From Piromyces finnis (taxonomy: Eukaryota; Neocallimastigomycota; Neocallimastigomycetes; Neocallimastigales; Neocallimastigaceae), in the NCBI GenBank assembly GCA_002104945.1, contig MCFH01000026.1, positions 434,001-498,000 of the forward strand: DNA of 64,000 bases. Direction: 5' to 3'. The position numbers were made by a program, and so were the translations under genes. The notes beneath the pieces were generated by a model. That model had not been told where the DNA came from, did no database searches, and saw only the letters and a list, made by a program, of their open reading frames with translations. Within the stretch, counting starts at the first letter, position 1. The number at the start of each line of letters is the position of its first letter. Shown one piece after another: positions 1 through 11,829 of this stretch.

Positions 1-3000
1 GAAAATGGTTTAATTATAGATAATTCAACAGAAGAAAATTTATTAGATTATCTTATTGGTCCTTACCGAAAATGTGAATTAATGTTGGCTCTTTTATGTA
101 TAAAAAAAAGGAACTTGATAGAATTTAGAGAAAAAATAGAAAAAGTAAGTTGTTAATGATAAGGATACTTTTGCATTAATTATATTTGAATAAATATTAA
201 TTTGACTTTTTTTTTTTTCAAATAAATACTATACAATGTATATAAATATTATATATATTATGTTTTTTTTTTATAATATTATTACCTTATTTGTTCAATT
301 CTATAAATTATTATGATTATTATTATGATATATATATTCCTATTCATGTATATTAACTATTGTTATTTTATATCTAATCTTACCATCATATAATTATAAT
401 AATACCTTTGATATTTTTTTCCCAATATGATATTATTTAAATATTCAAACTTTTCAAAATAAAAAAAAATTCCACCTTTTTTAATTTTCCTTATTCGGTA
501 AAAATTAAACTTATAATGTCATTAAAAAAAAATAGATACTACAATTAGCAAGACAAGATGCTGAAAATGATAAATTAAATAAGAATTTTATTGGTAGTGT
601 TGCCAGTGCAATTAGAAATTATATTACCACTCCAGGAGGACAATATAATTGTGAAATAGAAAAAGATGATAAATGTTTTGAAAGAGGGGTCAAAAATGTG
701 ATAGCATCATGTAAGAATAAGCTTTTTTTTTATTCATTTATTAAATAATAAAAATTTTATATAGTTTACCCTTTTTTTTTTTCTAATGATGAATAATATT
801 AGAAAGAATTTTACTAATTAATTTAAAAAAAAAAAATTGAATGAGAGATATTATTTAAATTGGTTAATTTTATTATTATTATTATTTATTTATTTAATAA
901 GATTGTTCTTTCAATGAACTAATTTTTTTTTTAATATTTTAATACATACTCTTTTTTTTTTTTTTTATTTTATGATTCCCCTTCTCTATTCCCTCATTTT
1001 ATCATTTAGTATCAGAATACCCAAAATGTCATCCTCCAACCCTCATGTATATAAGACATCAACCAAAAGAAGAATACTTACAAAAAAGTGGAATACAATG
1101 GAAACCTAATTGTGCAATAATATCAGATGATAAAAAAAGAATTGAACTATTAGAAAAAAAAATACCAGGAATAACTGGTATATATATATATTTATTTATT
1201 TATTTATTTATTTATTAAAAAAATATAAATATATATATTTACATAGATAGAAAGATAGATAGATTATTAAAATTTACATGTAATCTAATTATATAATTTA
1301 TATATAAATATGTTTAATTCATATAATCTATTTTATTTTCGGGTTTGCTTCAATTGGTAATTATATAGTCACCTCACCAACATCAATTAAACCACCAGTG
1401 AAAAAAGATGAAAAACCCTCCTTCCTCAGAAGAAAACAACCATCCTACTCATTCTTAAGAAATTCATCCAATAGACCAACCATGAGACAAAGTAAATAAA
1501 GAATTAAGCGAATTGTTTGAAGAATAAGAAAAAAAAAGAAACCTTTTTTTTTTAAAAAAATTTCACAAAAATTAATTTTTATTTTTATTATTGAAATAAA
1601 TTAATATAAAATAGATGATATAAATATATCCTCTGGAGGTGTATCTCTGTTAGCAAGAAAGAATAATGGACCAAGAAGAAATATGTTATTAGATTTAGAA
1701 GAAGTTAATCGTTTGAATCAAATACAAGAAGAAGAGAAACGGTTAGCACAAAAAAGAGAAGAAGAAGAAAAAGCAGCAGCTGAAAGAGAAAAAGAGAGAA
1801 AGAAAAAAGAAGAATTAGCCAGAAAGCAAAAAGAAAAAGAAGAAAGAGAAAGGGAACGTATGGAAAAACGTAAAAAGAAACAAAAAGAAGCAGAAGAAGA
1901 AAAGAAAAGAAAAGAAGCCCTTAAAGAAGCCAAAGAAAAGGAAGCACGAGAAAAAGAAAAAAAGAAACAGGAAGCCTTAGCTGCAGCACGTGAAGCTAAA
2001 GAAAAAGAAGCTCGTGAAAAAGAGATAAGAAAATTGAAAGAAAAAGAAGCTAAAGAGAAACAAAAACAAGAAAGAATATTACAACGTGAAAATTCAGTGA
2101 CTTCTCCAGTGAAAAGAAGAAGTAAGTATTTTATTTTTTTTTTTAGAAAAAAAAAAAAAAGAAATATTATATTTTTGATTCATTTTCAACTCTTTAACAA
2201 TGAAGCAATCCAATGTTTTATGTTTTATTAACAAAATATATAATATAAATTCAAAAATTTATTAATTTATTTATATTTATTTTTTTATGATTTTATTAAT
2301 CTATTTTTTTTTTTTCGTTTGTTTGTTTGTTTTCATTTATTTACTTATTTATCAATCAATTTTTTATCAATTATTCTATTTATCCTGTAAATTTATATTT
2401 TATTAAAATGAAAAAAGCACGTAAGAAAAGAAAAGTTGGCAATGAATCTTTGGATTCTTCCGTTAACAACTCAGAAGCAAATACACCAGTACTACAAGGA
2501 AATAATGTATTGCATGATCCATCCGAAATGAATCCAGATCAAAATAATATGTATGATCAAGGTCAACAACAAGGCATGAATCCTTCCTATGATGGTGGTA
2601 ATAATTATTATCATGATCAAGAAGGAGCAAATCATCAACATTCTATTCAAAATGATCAAGATCAGGGATATTATGATCCACAATACCATTCCCAACAACC
2701 TCCACCTCCACATTCCCAAAACATGGATATGGACGCCAATTCAAATTATTATGGTCAACCTCCTTCCGCCAACGGTATGCCTTCTAATGGTTATGATAAT
2801 AATGAACCACCTTCTTCTAATCATGATCAAGGTTATCCATCCTATACAGATGAATATGCTAATATACTAGGAGATACAAATCAATTAACGATGGAACAAC
2901 GCCAATTTATTGTAGATTTCTTGAGCGGTAAAAAAGGTAAATTTTTTCTCTTTAGTTTTTTTTTTTTTTTTTTCTCTTTTTCTCCTCTCCCAAATAAATA

Positions 3001-3296
3001 TATCTATATATATAATTTTTTTACTTTTTTTTTGTTATCCATAAACTTTATTAAAATATCTATCTATTTATTTATAATTGGCAAAAAAAAATACAACTTT
3101 TTTATATGTATATTTAATTTTAGTATCGGAAAATGAAACTTCAAAAATAATACCATTAAATGTAAAAACGTTTGAAGATCCAAGTGCCAATCTTTCTATT
3201 CGTGAAATTATTGAATTTGAAATGAATTTCCAAAATGGAACCTGGCGTAAATTAAAAAAGATAAAAAAGACATTGATAAATAACGCCAAAGAATAA
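1..3296 (+). CDS. NELF-A-like negative elongation factor subunit (5' partial, 7 exons)
   Basis: Exons 1-144, 536-710, 1010-1177, 1369-1491, 1615-2121, 2418-2936 and 3124-3296 join in phase to give 602 residues; the 5' end lies outside the window. Seen: an N-terminal helical stretch containing CELMLALLCIKKRNLIEF; a segment with NGPRRNMLLDLEEV; a Lys/Glu-rich coiled coil (about residues 240-360); a basic cluster KARKKRKV, probably a nuclear localisation signal; a Gln/Pro/Asn-rich linker; and a C-terminus with LTMEQRQFIVDFLSG followed by EFEMNFQNGTWRKLKKIKK. This order matches metazoan NELF-A: the HDAg-like N-terminal domain, the LLD motif, a low-complexity linker, and the C-terminal FEMN-x3-G-x-W-x-(R/K)-(F/L)-KK block. 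NELF holds RNA polymerase II near promoters together with DSIF. The 2121/2418 intron uses a weak AAG acceptor, the only AG available. The family call is from recognition, not a search; the role is inferred. Confidence 0.82.
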
Positions 3297-3526
3297 AAAA
3301 GAAATAAGTAAAAAAAAAAAAAAAAAAAAGGGAGAAAAAAAATCTATATTTATTCCTTTTTATTTTTATCGATAGAAAAACAATAAATGATGGATTTATC
3401 TGTTTATAGGATAATCATTAACCTTGATCATAATAATCCACTCTCCCCAAATTAAAATTAAAATCAATTATTTATCCCAACCACTCCTCGACCTCTAACC
3501 TACCTACTTTATCCTGATGTTATAGG

Positions 3527-3552
3527 ATATATATATATATACACACACACAC
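3527..3552. repeat. (AT)n(AC)n microsatellite
   Basis: A run of alternating AT passes directly into alternating AC, about 26 bp, just downstream of the NELF-A-like gene. Confidence 0.9.
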
Positions 3553-5417
3553 CTACTCTACAACGACGACACCTATTTTGATACACATTCAAAAAAAGTT
3601 TTAAAAAAAAAGGGAAATAGGATCATCCACGTTTAATCCTATTCTTCTCATCTTCCTCATATTCTATTTAAAAAAACTTTTATTTCCTTAAATCTATCCT
3701 ACTAACTACCTACAACAATTCATAATATTAGTATATAATATATGTTTATGTTTATATGTTTTAATTTTATAATACAAAAAAAAGTTGAAAAAAAAAATTT
3801 TTTTTTTCTTGAATAAATAAAAAAATTTAAAATTTTAGTCTTCTTCCTATTTTTTTTTTTTATTTTTTAATTGTATGTGTAATGTAATGATGTAAGGATA
3901 AAAAAAAAAAAAAAAGGACAATTTTTAAAGTTTTAAATACCATATATTAGAAAAAAAAAAAAAGTTTTAAAATTTTTTTATTTATACACAGATGGTATAT
4001 AATGACCATGTAAAGTTGTTGTTATTGTTGTTGTTGTTTTTGTCCTAACACCTACTAGCAATAGAACAAAAAAAAAAAAAAAAAAAAAATACATTTTATT
4101 ATATTTTATTATATTTTATGGTCAAGTTATAAAAAAAACTTTTTTTTTTTTTTTTTTCTTCTTCTGGTTGGTAATTTTTAAAAATACACTTTACTTTTGA
4201 TAATTAATTTATCTAATAATAACAATAATAATAATGATAATGATAATAATAATCTTTAAATTATAAATCATAGTTTTTTATTTTATCATTTTTTTCAAGT
4301 ACATACATAAAATAAATTGTATCAAAAATGTACAAAAAAAAAAGTTTTTTTAATAATAAAAGTATATATAAATAGGTGGTTTAAAAAACATAATGTATAA
4401 CTACTAAAAGAATTAATTAATATCCTCTTTTTTCTTCTTTTATAAAAATAACTATAATAAACCTCCTTTTATTATTATTATTATTATTAATTAATAAATA
4501 AATAAATAAAATATGAATTTTTTAAAAACATTTTTTTTTTTTTTTTTTGATTTTCTTTACAATGTATTACAATAAAAAAAAAAAAGTTTACCTTTTATGT
4601 ATTTGAGGTGTAAATAAAAAATTCGTTTAAAAAATATATATATATATATATAAAACATTTTAATAAAAGATAATAATAAAAATAATAAGGAATAATAATT
4701 TTAGGTATCGTTATTAAAAAAAAAAAACTTTTAAAAAATTGACTATAAATGGTTATATTTAAAAATAAAAAAAAAATCATTTAATTTAAATATATGGATA
4801 AATAATATACTTTTATGAATACCTTTTTTTTCCATATTAACATTTTTTGATAAAAAAATAAATATTTTTTATTATTATTTAGTTAATCCTCTAACAATAT
4901 ATGATATTTTAATTATTTTTCTTTTTTTTTTTAAAAAAAAAAAAATAAATAAATGCATTTATTAATCATTATTATCATTATTTATTCTTATCCTTATCAT
5001 CATCTTTTTGATGAACTTTACCTTTTTCTTATTATTCCCATTATTTATCCTTATTAAAATTTTATATTAATTATGATGATTAGTAATTTTTTTTTACCAT
5101 CATTTCTAAAGCTTAAATATAAATTTAACTTTAATGCAGAATGCATTCAATTTAACATCAATTAATTTGTTAATAAATTAAATAAAAAAATTTTTTTTTT
5201 TAAATTAAACCTATCTTTTTTTTTCTATGGTTATTAGGTACATTTACAATACTTAAAAATGAATAAATATTTCTTTTGGTGCGAATTAAAAAAAAAAAAA
5301 AGAGTTTCATAATTTATTATAGTTGGTTTTATGTATTAAAAAAAAAAAAGATAAAGTAATGAATATTACTAAATTAAAATTATAATATTCAAATTATAAT
5401 AACAATATTAACAATAT

Positions 5418-5464
<47 letters not shown>

Positions 5465-5466
5465 TT
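5418..5466. repeat. (AAT)n/(ATT)n palindrome
   Basis: About 23 bp of AAT trinucleotides are followed without spacer by about 26 bp of ATT trinucleotides, which makes a near-perfect inverted repeat able to form a hairpin or cruciform. Confidence 0.85.
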
Positions 5467-7206
5467 CTATTTATTTAATGTTTAAATTAAAATAAATAAA
5501 AAAAAATAGGTTTTAATTATGAAAGTATAATCTATTAAATACTCTTTTGTTGTTGGTAAGATTTTCTATTAATTAAATTATAAAACTAATTAATAAAAAA
5601 AAAAGTTAATAAACTTTAAATAGTTATTTAACAATTAAACTTCAATAATAAAAATAATAATTCCTTTTAAAGAAATATTTATCAAAAAAAAAAAAAAAAA
5701 AGATAAGCATCACAAATAGAAATTTTGGAACCTGTAGCGATACTAACAACGATTATCCTTTTCTTTTGAAATTAAAAAGCAATGGCAACAACAACAGCTA
5801 TCCTTTTCTTTTGAAAATAAAAAAATATAAAAAGGTATTAATAAAAAACAATATATTACCATAATATATTACAATTGATTGTTTAACAATTAAAAAATGA
5901 ATCATTTATAAAAGAGTGTGACAATTAAAATCTATTTCATTTTTACATAATTTTATTATGATTTAATAAATATTTAATTTAATATGTATCCAATATAAAA
6001 CCTTATTTATTATTGTTTATTTTACAATGTTGTAAATTTAATGTATTGTACATAAAACAAACAGGACATCAAAAGGGTTTTAGAGCATTTCATTGGCTCA
6101 CCTTGTTTTTTAAAAATTTTAATTAATTTTACCAAATTTTTAATGTTTACTCAATATATTAAACTAATTAATTAAAATTTATGACATTAATTAAAAAAAA
6201 ATGAAATTAAAAAATAAATCTATGCCAATTCCACATTTTAAAATCTAACCCCTTTCTATTTATTTTTTAATAATAGAACATGTCTTTTTTTTTTTTTCAT
6301 ATATATATATAGAAAAAAAAAATGAAATAAGAAAAGAAGAAGGAAGAAGAAATAAAAAGTATCATATTATTCTTTTTTTCATTTATACATTAATTTATTT
6401 ATGATTTTCTTATCATGATTTTATCAATTAAATTAAATTTTATTTTTTTTTACATTCGTACATTTAAAAAAAATTAATGCAGCCCATAATACTATCAACT
6501 TTACACACGCACTTTCAAAAAAATTTTTATATATACGCAATAATAAAGTTTCAACATCAACTCTGTGCTTCATGGCAATGCCAATTTTTTTCAATGTAAT
6601 GCTTTAAAATTAAAATATCTTTAAAGTGTCTTTTTTTTGTTTTTTTAAAAAAAATAATTATATTATTATTAATTTTTTTAATTAATAAAAAAATTCTATT
6701 TCTGTATTTCTGTATACAAAAAATTACAAAATATTTACAAATACTGCTTACAATAATGCAATAGAATAAAAATTTTTTAAAAGTTCATTATTATAAATGG
6801 TGGAATAAGGTATTTAAAAAATAGAAAAACCTTTTTAATAAAAAATTAAGTAGTAGCCTCTTTTATTATTATTACCATTATTATTTTTTTTTATAAATAA
6901 AACTTGTTATCTTTTATACAACCTTCACAATTTTTCCCTTGAAAATAAAACAAATATAAATAAGGTTTGCGGACAATGAAGTCACATAAGCCATTCTATT
7001 GGTCAATATTATTGTAATTTCACATTTTACATTTTTTTATGAAGAATTAAATTTTAATTAATATATTATATATATTAATATATATTGAATATAAATATAA
7101 TCAATTTATTATATATACTAATTATATATTAATAATATATGTTTATAGTATAATGTAAAAAACAAACTCTAAGGTCTCTCTCTCTCTTTTTTTTTTTTCT
7201 CTTAGC

Positions 7207-7230
7207 TACAACAACAACAACAACAACAAC
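7207..7230. repeat. (CAA)n microsatellite
   Basis: Eight CAA units in non-coding DNA, preceded by a CT-rich tract (about 7175-7203). Confidence 0.9.
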
Positions 7231-9563
7231 AGCATTATGTTTTAATAGTATTTTTTTTATTCTATATAATTAATAAAGGTTTTGTAGTCTTTTTTTTTTT
7301 TATAAATTTTAGGTTAAAAAAAAAAAATACAATAAATAAAATTCTATTGGTCAAAAAATGAATAATTTATTTTTTTTTTTAATATATTTATAAATAATAA
7401 TAATAATACTAATACTATTTAATATTTTAATTTAAACTGTTTCTATATAGAAAAAAGTTTATTTTTTTTATAGAAAAGGTGAGTGTGTTTGTTGTAATGG
7501 AAAAAGTTATATTCTTTTTTATTATAAATAAAGTATTTGTTATTAGCAAGTCTTTTTATTTTTCTTTTAATTGAAAAAAATAAGTTTTTTTTTATATAGG
7601 ATAAAACAAATCATAGTAAAATTTATTAGGTTTAGTGTCAAAAACAATAACATTTGTAATAACATTTGTAATAATAATAATAATAAGGTAATTCATTAAA
7701 ACCAATAAAAATATTATAATATGTCATTTTATTTTATTTTATTTTATTTTATTATCTAATGTTTCAATATAAATTGATTTTATAAAACTTTTTTTTTTCT
7801 AAAGATAATACAATAAAAAAATAATGTATCTTTTTGTATCAAATATTTATTAAAAGTATTTAGAGAAATAAAAACATGACAAATAAACAAGGAAAATAAA
7901 TATATACGTATACTTGCTTTTCTTTTACTTGTTTGTTTGTCGCAACTCTTATAATTTATTCATTGCTTAACACATTTTTTCTCCCTTCCTTTCTAATACC
8001 CATGTTTATAACATTTATATAATAAAATTATACCTTCATGATCACTTTTAAAAACCCTTCTTTTTTTATCCTTTTCACAATAATACATTCTCTTTTAATG
8101 AAACTGTAATTTTATATAAATTAATATAAATATAATATATTGTTATCATATATTATAATGTAATAAATTAAAAATTCCACTTTTTGTAAAAAAAAAAAAA
8201 CTTCATTTGCAATAATAATAGAAATAAGAATGGATAAAAATAGAGTTCAATTAAAAGAAAAAAAAAGTCATATTATTGTATATAAATTATGAAAATAAAG
8301 TGCATCTATTTAGTATTTTATTCGTAGTTGTATTAATATAATTGATATTAATATTTAACAACATGAATACAAATATTAATATTGTTTTCTTATGGTACCT
8401 CTCAATACTCAATTTATTGTAATACATCATATAGAATTTAAATATTATAATACATGGTGTTAACGTTACTTTTATTAACAACACTCGGCTTCATTATTTA
8501 AAATGTGATTTTACACCTACCTACCCACCTTTTTTTAAAAGAAGTAGTTATGCCTGACCTTTTTTTGTTTTTTAAAAAAAATCTTTACCACAAAATTTAA
8601 CCTAAAGAAATTAAAGTTTTTCCTACAATTTAGCCTAAAATTTTTCAATTCAATTTTAACTGTTTCATATATAAAGTTCAATTTAATAATAAATGATGTA
8701 TCATAAAATCAATATATTCTAATATATTGTAATATATAAAAGTTTGAATTATTATTAAATATTTATATACAACATTATCAATTAAATTTAAATATAATCA
8801 ATTTATATTATTTAAATATATTAAATTTAGATTAATAAATGCTTAAATATATTATAAATAAACTTATGATATATTATTTTTATATTGAATTTACAAAAAT
8901 GTGTTTTTAGCAATTTTGAAAAATGAAATTTTGTTGAACTTGAATTTGACTTGGTTTACATATATTATTATAATATATTAATATATATTATTAATAAATA
9001 CTATAATAGATTTATATATATAAATATAATACAATAATTAAATTGTATTTGAATGGAAGAATTATTCTACACAGATAAAATTTATACCATAATATATAGC
9101 CAGAGCTACAATTTTTTTACCATAAAATTTTGGTAACTATTGTTAGTAAAATTTTGCCAGGCCAAATAAAGTTCTTACTAGAAAATCGACAGTAATGGTT
9201 TTATTATTTACTAAAGTAATGCCTTTTTTTTTTTAAATAGAATGGCTTTATTTTTTTGTTGTTATTACAAAATAGGTAGATTAATAAAGAGGTAAATGGA
9301 AATATCGCTTTTTTTTTTTTTATTATTTAGTTTTATTTTTTTTTTTTTAAGAAGATAATTTATGCATAAATTTTACCAGACATATTTTAAATGAATGGTA
9401 AAATGTTAGGTAAATTTTTTTTCCAATTATGGATAGTTAGTTTATAAAGAATAAACCTTTCACTCTTTATGATACAATAGACTATAGTATATAGCTATTT
9501 ATTCATCTAAATATTTATTCTTTTTCATTTTATTTCCATCTTAATTCCTTTTTTTTTCTTATT

Positions 9564-9677
9564 TTAACCAAGCCTTTTCCCTACTTTCCTCTTACTTTTG
9601 CCTGCTTTTTTACCAGATTTCTTGCCCAACTTCTTGCTTGTTTTTTGGGTGAATTTTTTTTTTGTATTTTGTTTCAT
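9564..9677 (-). CDS. Possible short Lys-rich peptide, doubtful
   Basis: A 37-codon ATG-to-stop frame on the minus strand encodes a peptide that is almost half lysine and arginine, with a periodic pattern (KKLGKKSGKKAGKSKRKVGK). It stands out because local base composition is less A/T-only than the surrounding desert. No splice partner is evident; a second basic frame upstream on the same strand (9757-9966) is not in phase. It could be the tail of a decayed basic protein gene, a small basic peptide, or chance from purine runs. Confidence 0.15.
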   Translation of the reverse strand: MKQNTKKKFTQKTSKKLGKKSGKKAGKSKRKVGKRLG

Positions 9678-9976
9678 TCTCCATTAAATACCAAATTCTT
9701 CCAGTCGATTGATTCCATATATTAAATATATATAAATTGAATTAACTATTTATATTTTAATATAATTTGTGAATTTTTTTTTTTTTTAATTTTCCCTCTA
9801 TATGGAATAATAGTAAGAAGAAAGTCTTTTCTATTACAAAAAGCAAACCATTACTTTTGCCTACACACCTTCGACGTGGTCCTTTTTCTTTTTTTTTTTT
9901 TTTCCCTTTGGAATAGTTTCTTATCAAACCTAGTGCCTTATGACTTTTTAATACATCAAACCACACATCAACTAAA

Positions 9977-10276
9977 CTATTTATTTAAATTATTATTGAT
10001 TCATTCATTGAATATTCTTGTTATTTATTTAAATTATTATTGATTCATTCATTGAATATTCTGGTTATTTATTTAAATTATTATTGATTCATTCATTGAA
10101 TATTCTGGTTATTTATTTAAATTATTATTGATTCATTCATTGAATATTCTTGTTATTTATTTAAATTATTATTGATTCATTCATTGAATATTCTGGTTAT
10201 TTATTTAAATTATTATTGATTCATTCATTGAATATTCTGGTTATTTATTTAAATTATTATTGATTCATTCATTTAT
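9977..10276. repeat. 44-bp tandem repeat array
   Basis: About 6.8 head-to-tail copies of a 44-bp unit that contains TTATTTATTTAAATTATTAT and GATTCATTCATTGAATATTC. Copies start near 9977, 10021, 10065, 10109, 10153, 10197 and 10241 and are almost identical, differing mainly at one T/G position (CTTG or CTGG at the unit end). The near identity points to recent amplification or ongoing homogenisation. Each unit carries the small palindrome GAATATTC. It is not CRISPR-like, because there are no unique spacers. Confidence 0.95.
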
Positions 10277-11829
10277 TTAAAAGGTTTTCATTTTCAATAT
10301 ATTTTAATATATGTCAAAATATATGGTACGATATATTTCAATTGACATGAATTTAGTTCATAAAATTTCAATTACCACAATTAATATATGAAGTAGTAGA
10401 TTCGTATTAAATTGTAACATTAAATAAATATATATTATTGAGTATATTATAATCTATTAATTTAATATATTGAATTGTAATTCATTGGTTTGAAAATTAA
10501 AATTTTTATTTATTTCATCATCTTTTCACCTCAGTAGTCATAAAAAAAAATTGATGATTTAATACAAAGGATTTATTAAAAATGCAACCTTTCTATAAAT
10601 TTATAATTTTTAATATAAACACATATTAACAGTATACTCTCAATATATAATAGACATATATTAAATTATATTGAATGAAATGTTTTAATTTAAAAGTCAA
10701 AAAAATTTTATAAATAAAAAAGTTGGTTTTGCTTTAATTTTTTTTTTCTCCTTTGCGATTGAAAAGATCTTTTATTGTTAGGATTAGTAGTGTGTATTAT
10801 TAGGATTAGATAAAAACCATCATCTTTTATAAAAAGTCAATCTTTTAGAAATAGGAACATTTCAACTATCAAAAAAGAAAAAAAAAAAAAGAGAAAATTT
10901 AATAATTTCAATGTTTAAATATGAATAGTATCATTGGTTAAAGTAAGACTAGTTGATAGAATAAAAAAAAAGATATCCATTTAAGCGTAAGCTTTATAAA
11001 AATTACTTTTTTTTTTTTTTTAAAAAAAAAAGATTAAAAACAACAAAACAACCTCATTAATGGAAACAGTTTTTTATTAAAGTGTAAAAGAAAGAAAAAA
11101 AAAAAAAAACTCAATTATACGCTTTGCATTATACCAATTAATAATTATAATTTTAATTATTAATCTTTTTTTTTATTTTAACAAAAAGTATACTTTAATA
11201 ATTTACTTTTTTTTTTATTTATTATTGTGATATAATAGTGACTATAATCAAATCCTATTTTATACTTCATTATTATACACATTTAAAACATTGACATCCA
11301 TTTTTATTTCTTACTTAAACTATTTATAAACCATAATTTGCATAGAATAAATACACATATTTAGTAAATATTAATTTATTTTAAATTAAATAGAAATTAG
11401 AAAAAAAAAAGAAGCAGTTTGACATTTTATTTTGATTTTTAAATTAGTAAAATAAAAAATAGAAATAAATATATAATATAAAATCTTTATATTTAGATTT
11501 TTAAGGCAAAATTGGTAAATTTCTTGAAGCAACGCGAATAGAAATTTGGCCAATAAATCAAGTATTAATAATTTAAATATAAAAAGTTAAAAACATTATT
11601 CCATCCTAATCTATTAAATATACCATTATATAGTTTACTATCCGTTTACTTTATAAAAGTAAATTTTAAATTATTTTTATATTTTGCAAAGATATAAAAA
11701 TTTATATTGACCTATACTATAAAATTTTGAATATATTATTATAGTATAATATACCTATAAATTTTTTTATCTTTCTAAAAATATTGGAATTATCTGTTAA
11801 AATATATATATATAAAAAGAAAAATTATA

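Larger units (their letters stand above)
3297..11829. other. 8.5-kb AT-rich intergenic desert
   Basis: No open frame of convincing composition and no splice-connected exon set was found on either strand. The stretch is dominated by A/T homopolymers and AT palindromes. Simple repeats, a 44-bp tandem array and one Lys-rich short frame inside it are listed separately. A motif around TTATCCTTTTCTTTTGAAA occurs twice near 5753 and 5800. Confidence 0.6.

Noticed and set aside
1718-1933. Ser/Phe-rich minus-strand frame
   Set aside because: Complement of the Lys/Glu codon run of the NELF-A-like exon 5.
9977-10276. CRISPR-like array
   Set aside because: The whole 44-bp unit repeats; there are no unique spacers, and the setting is eukaryotic.
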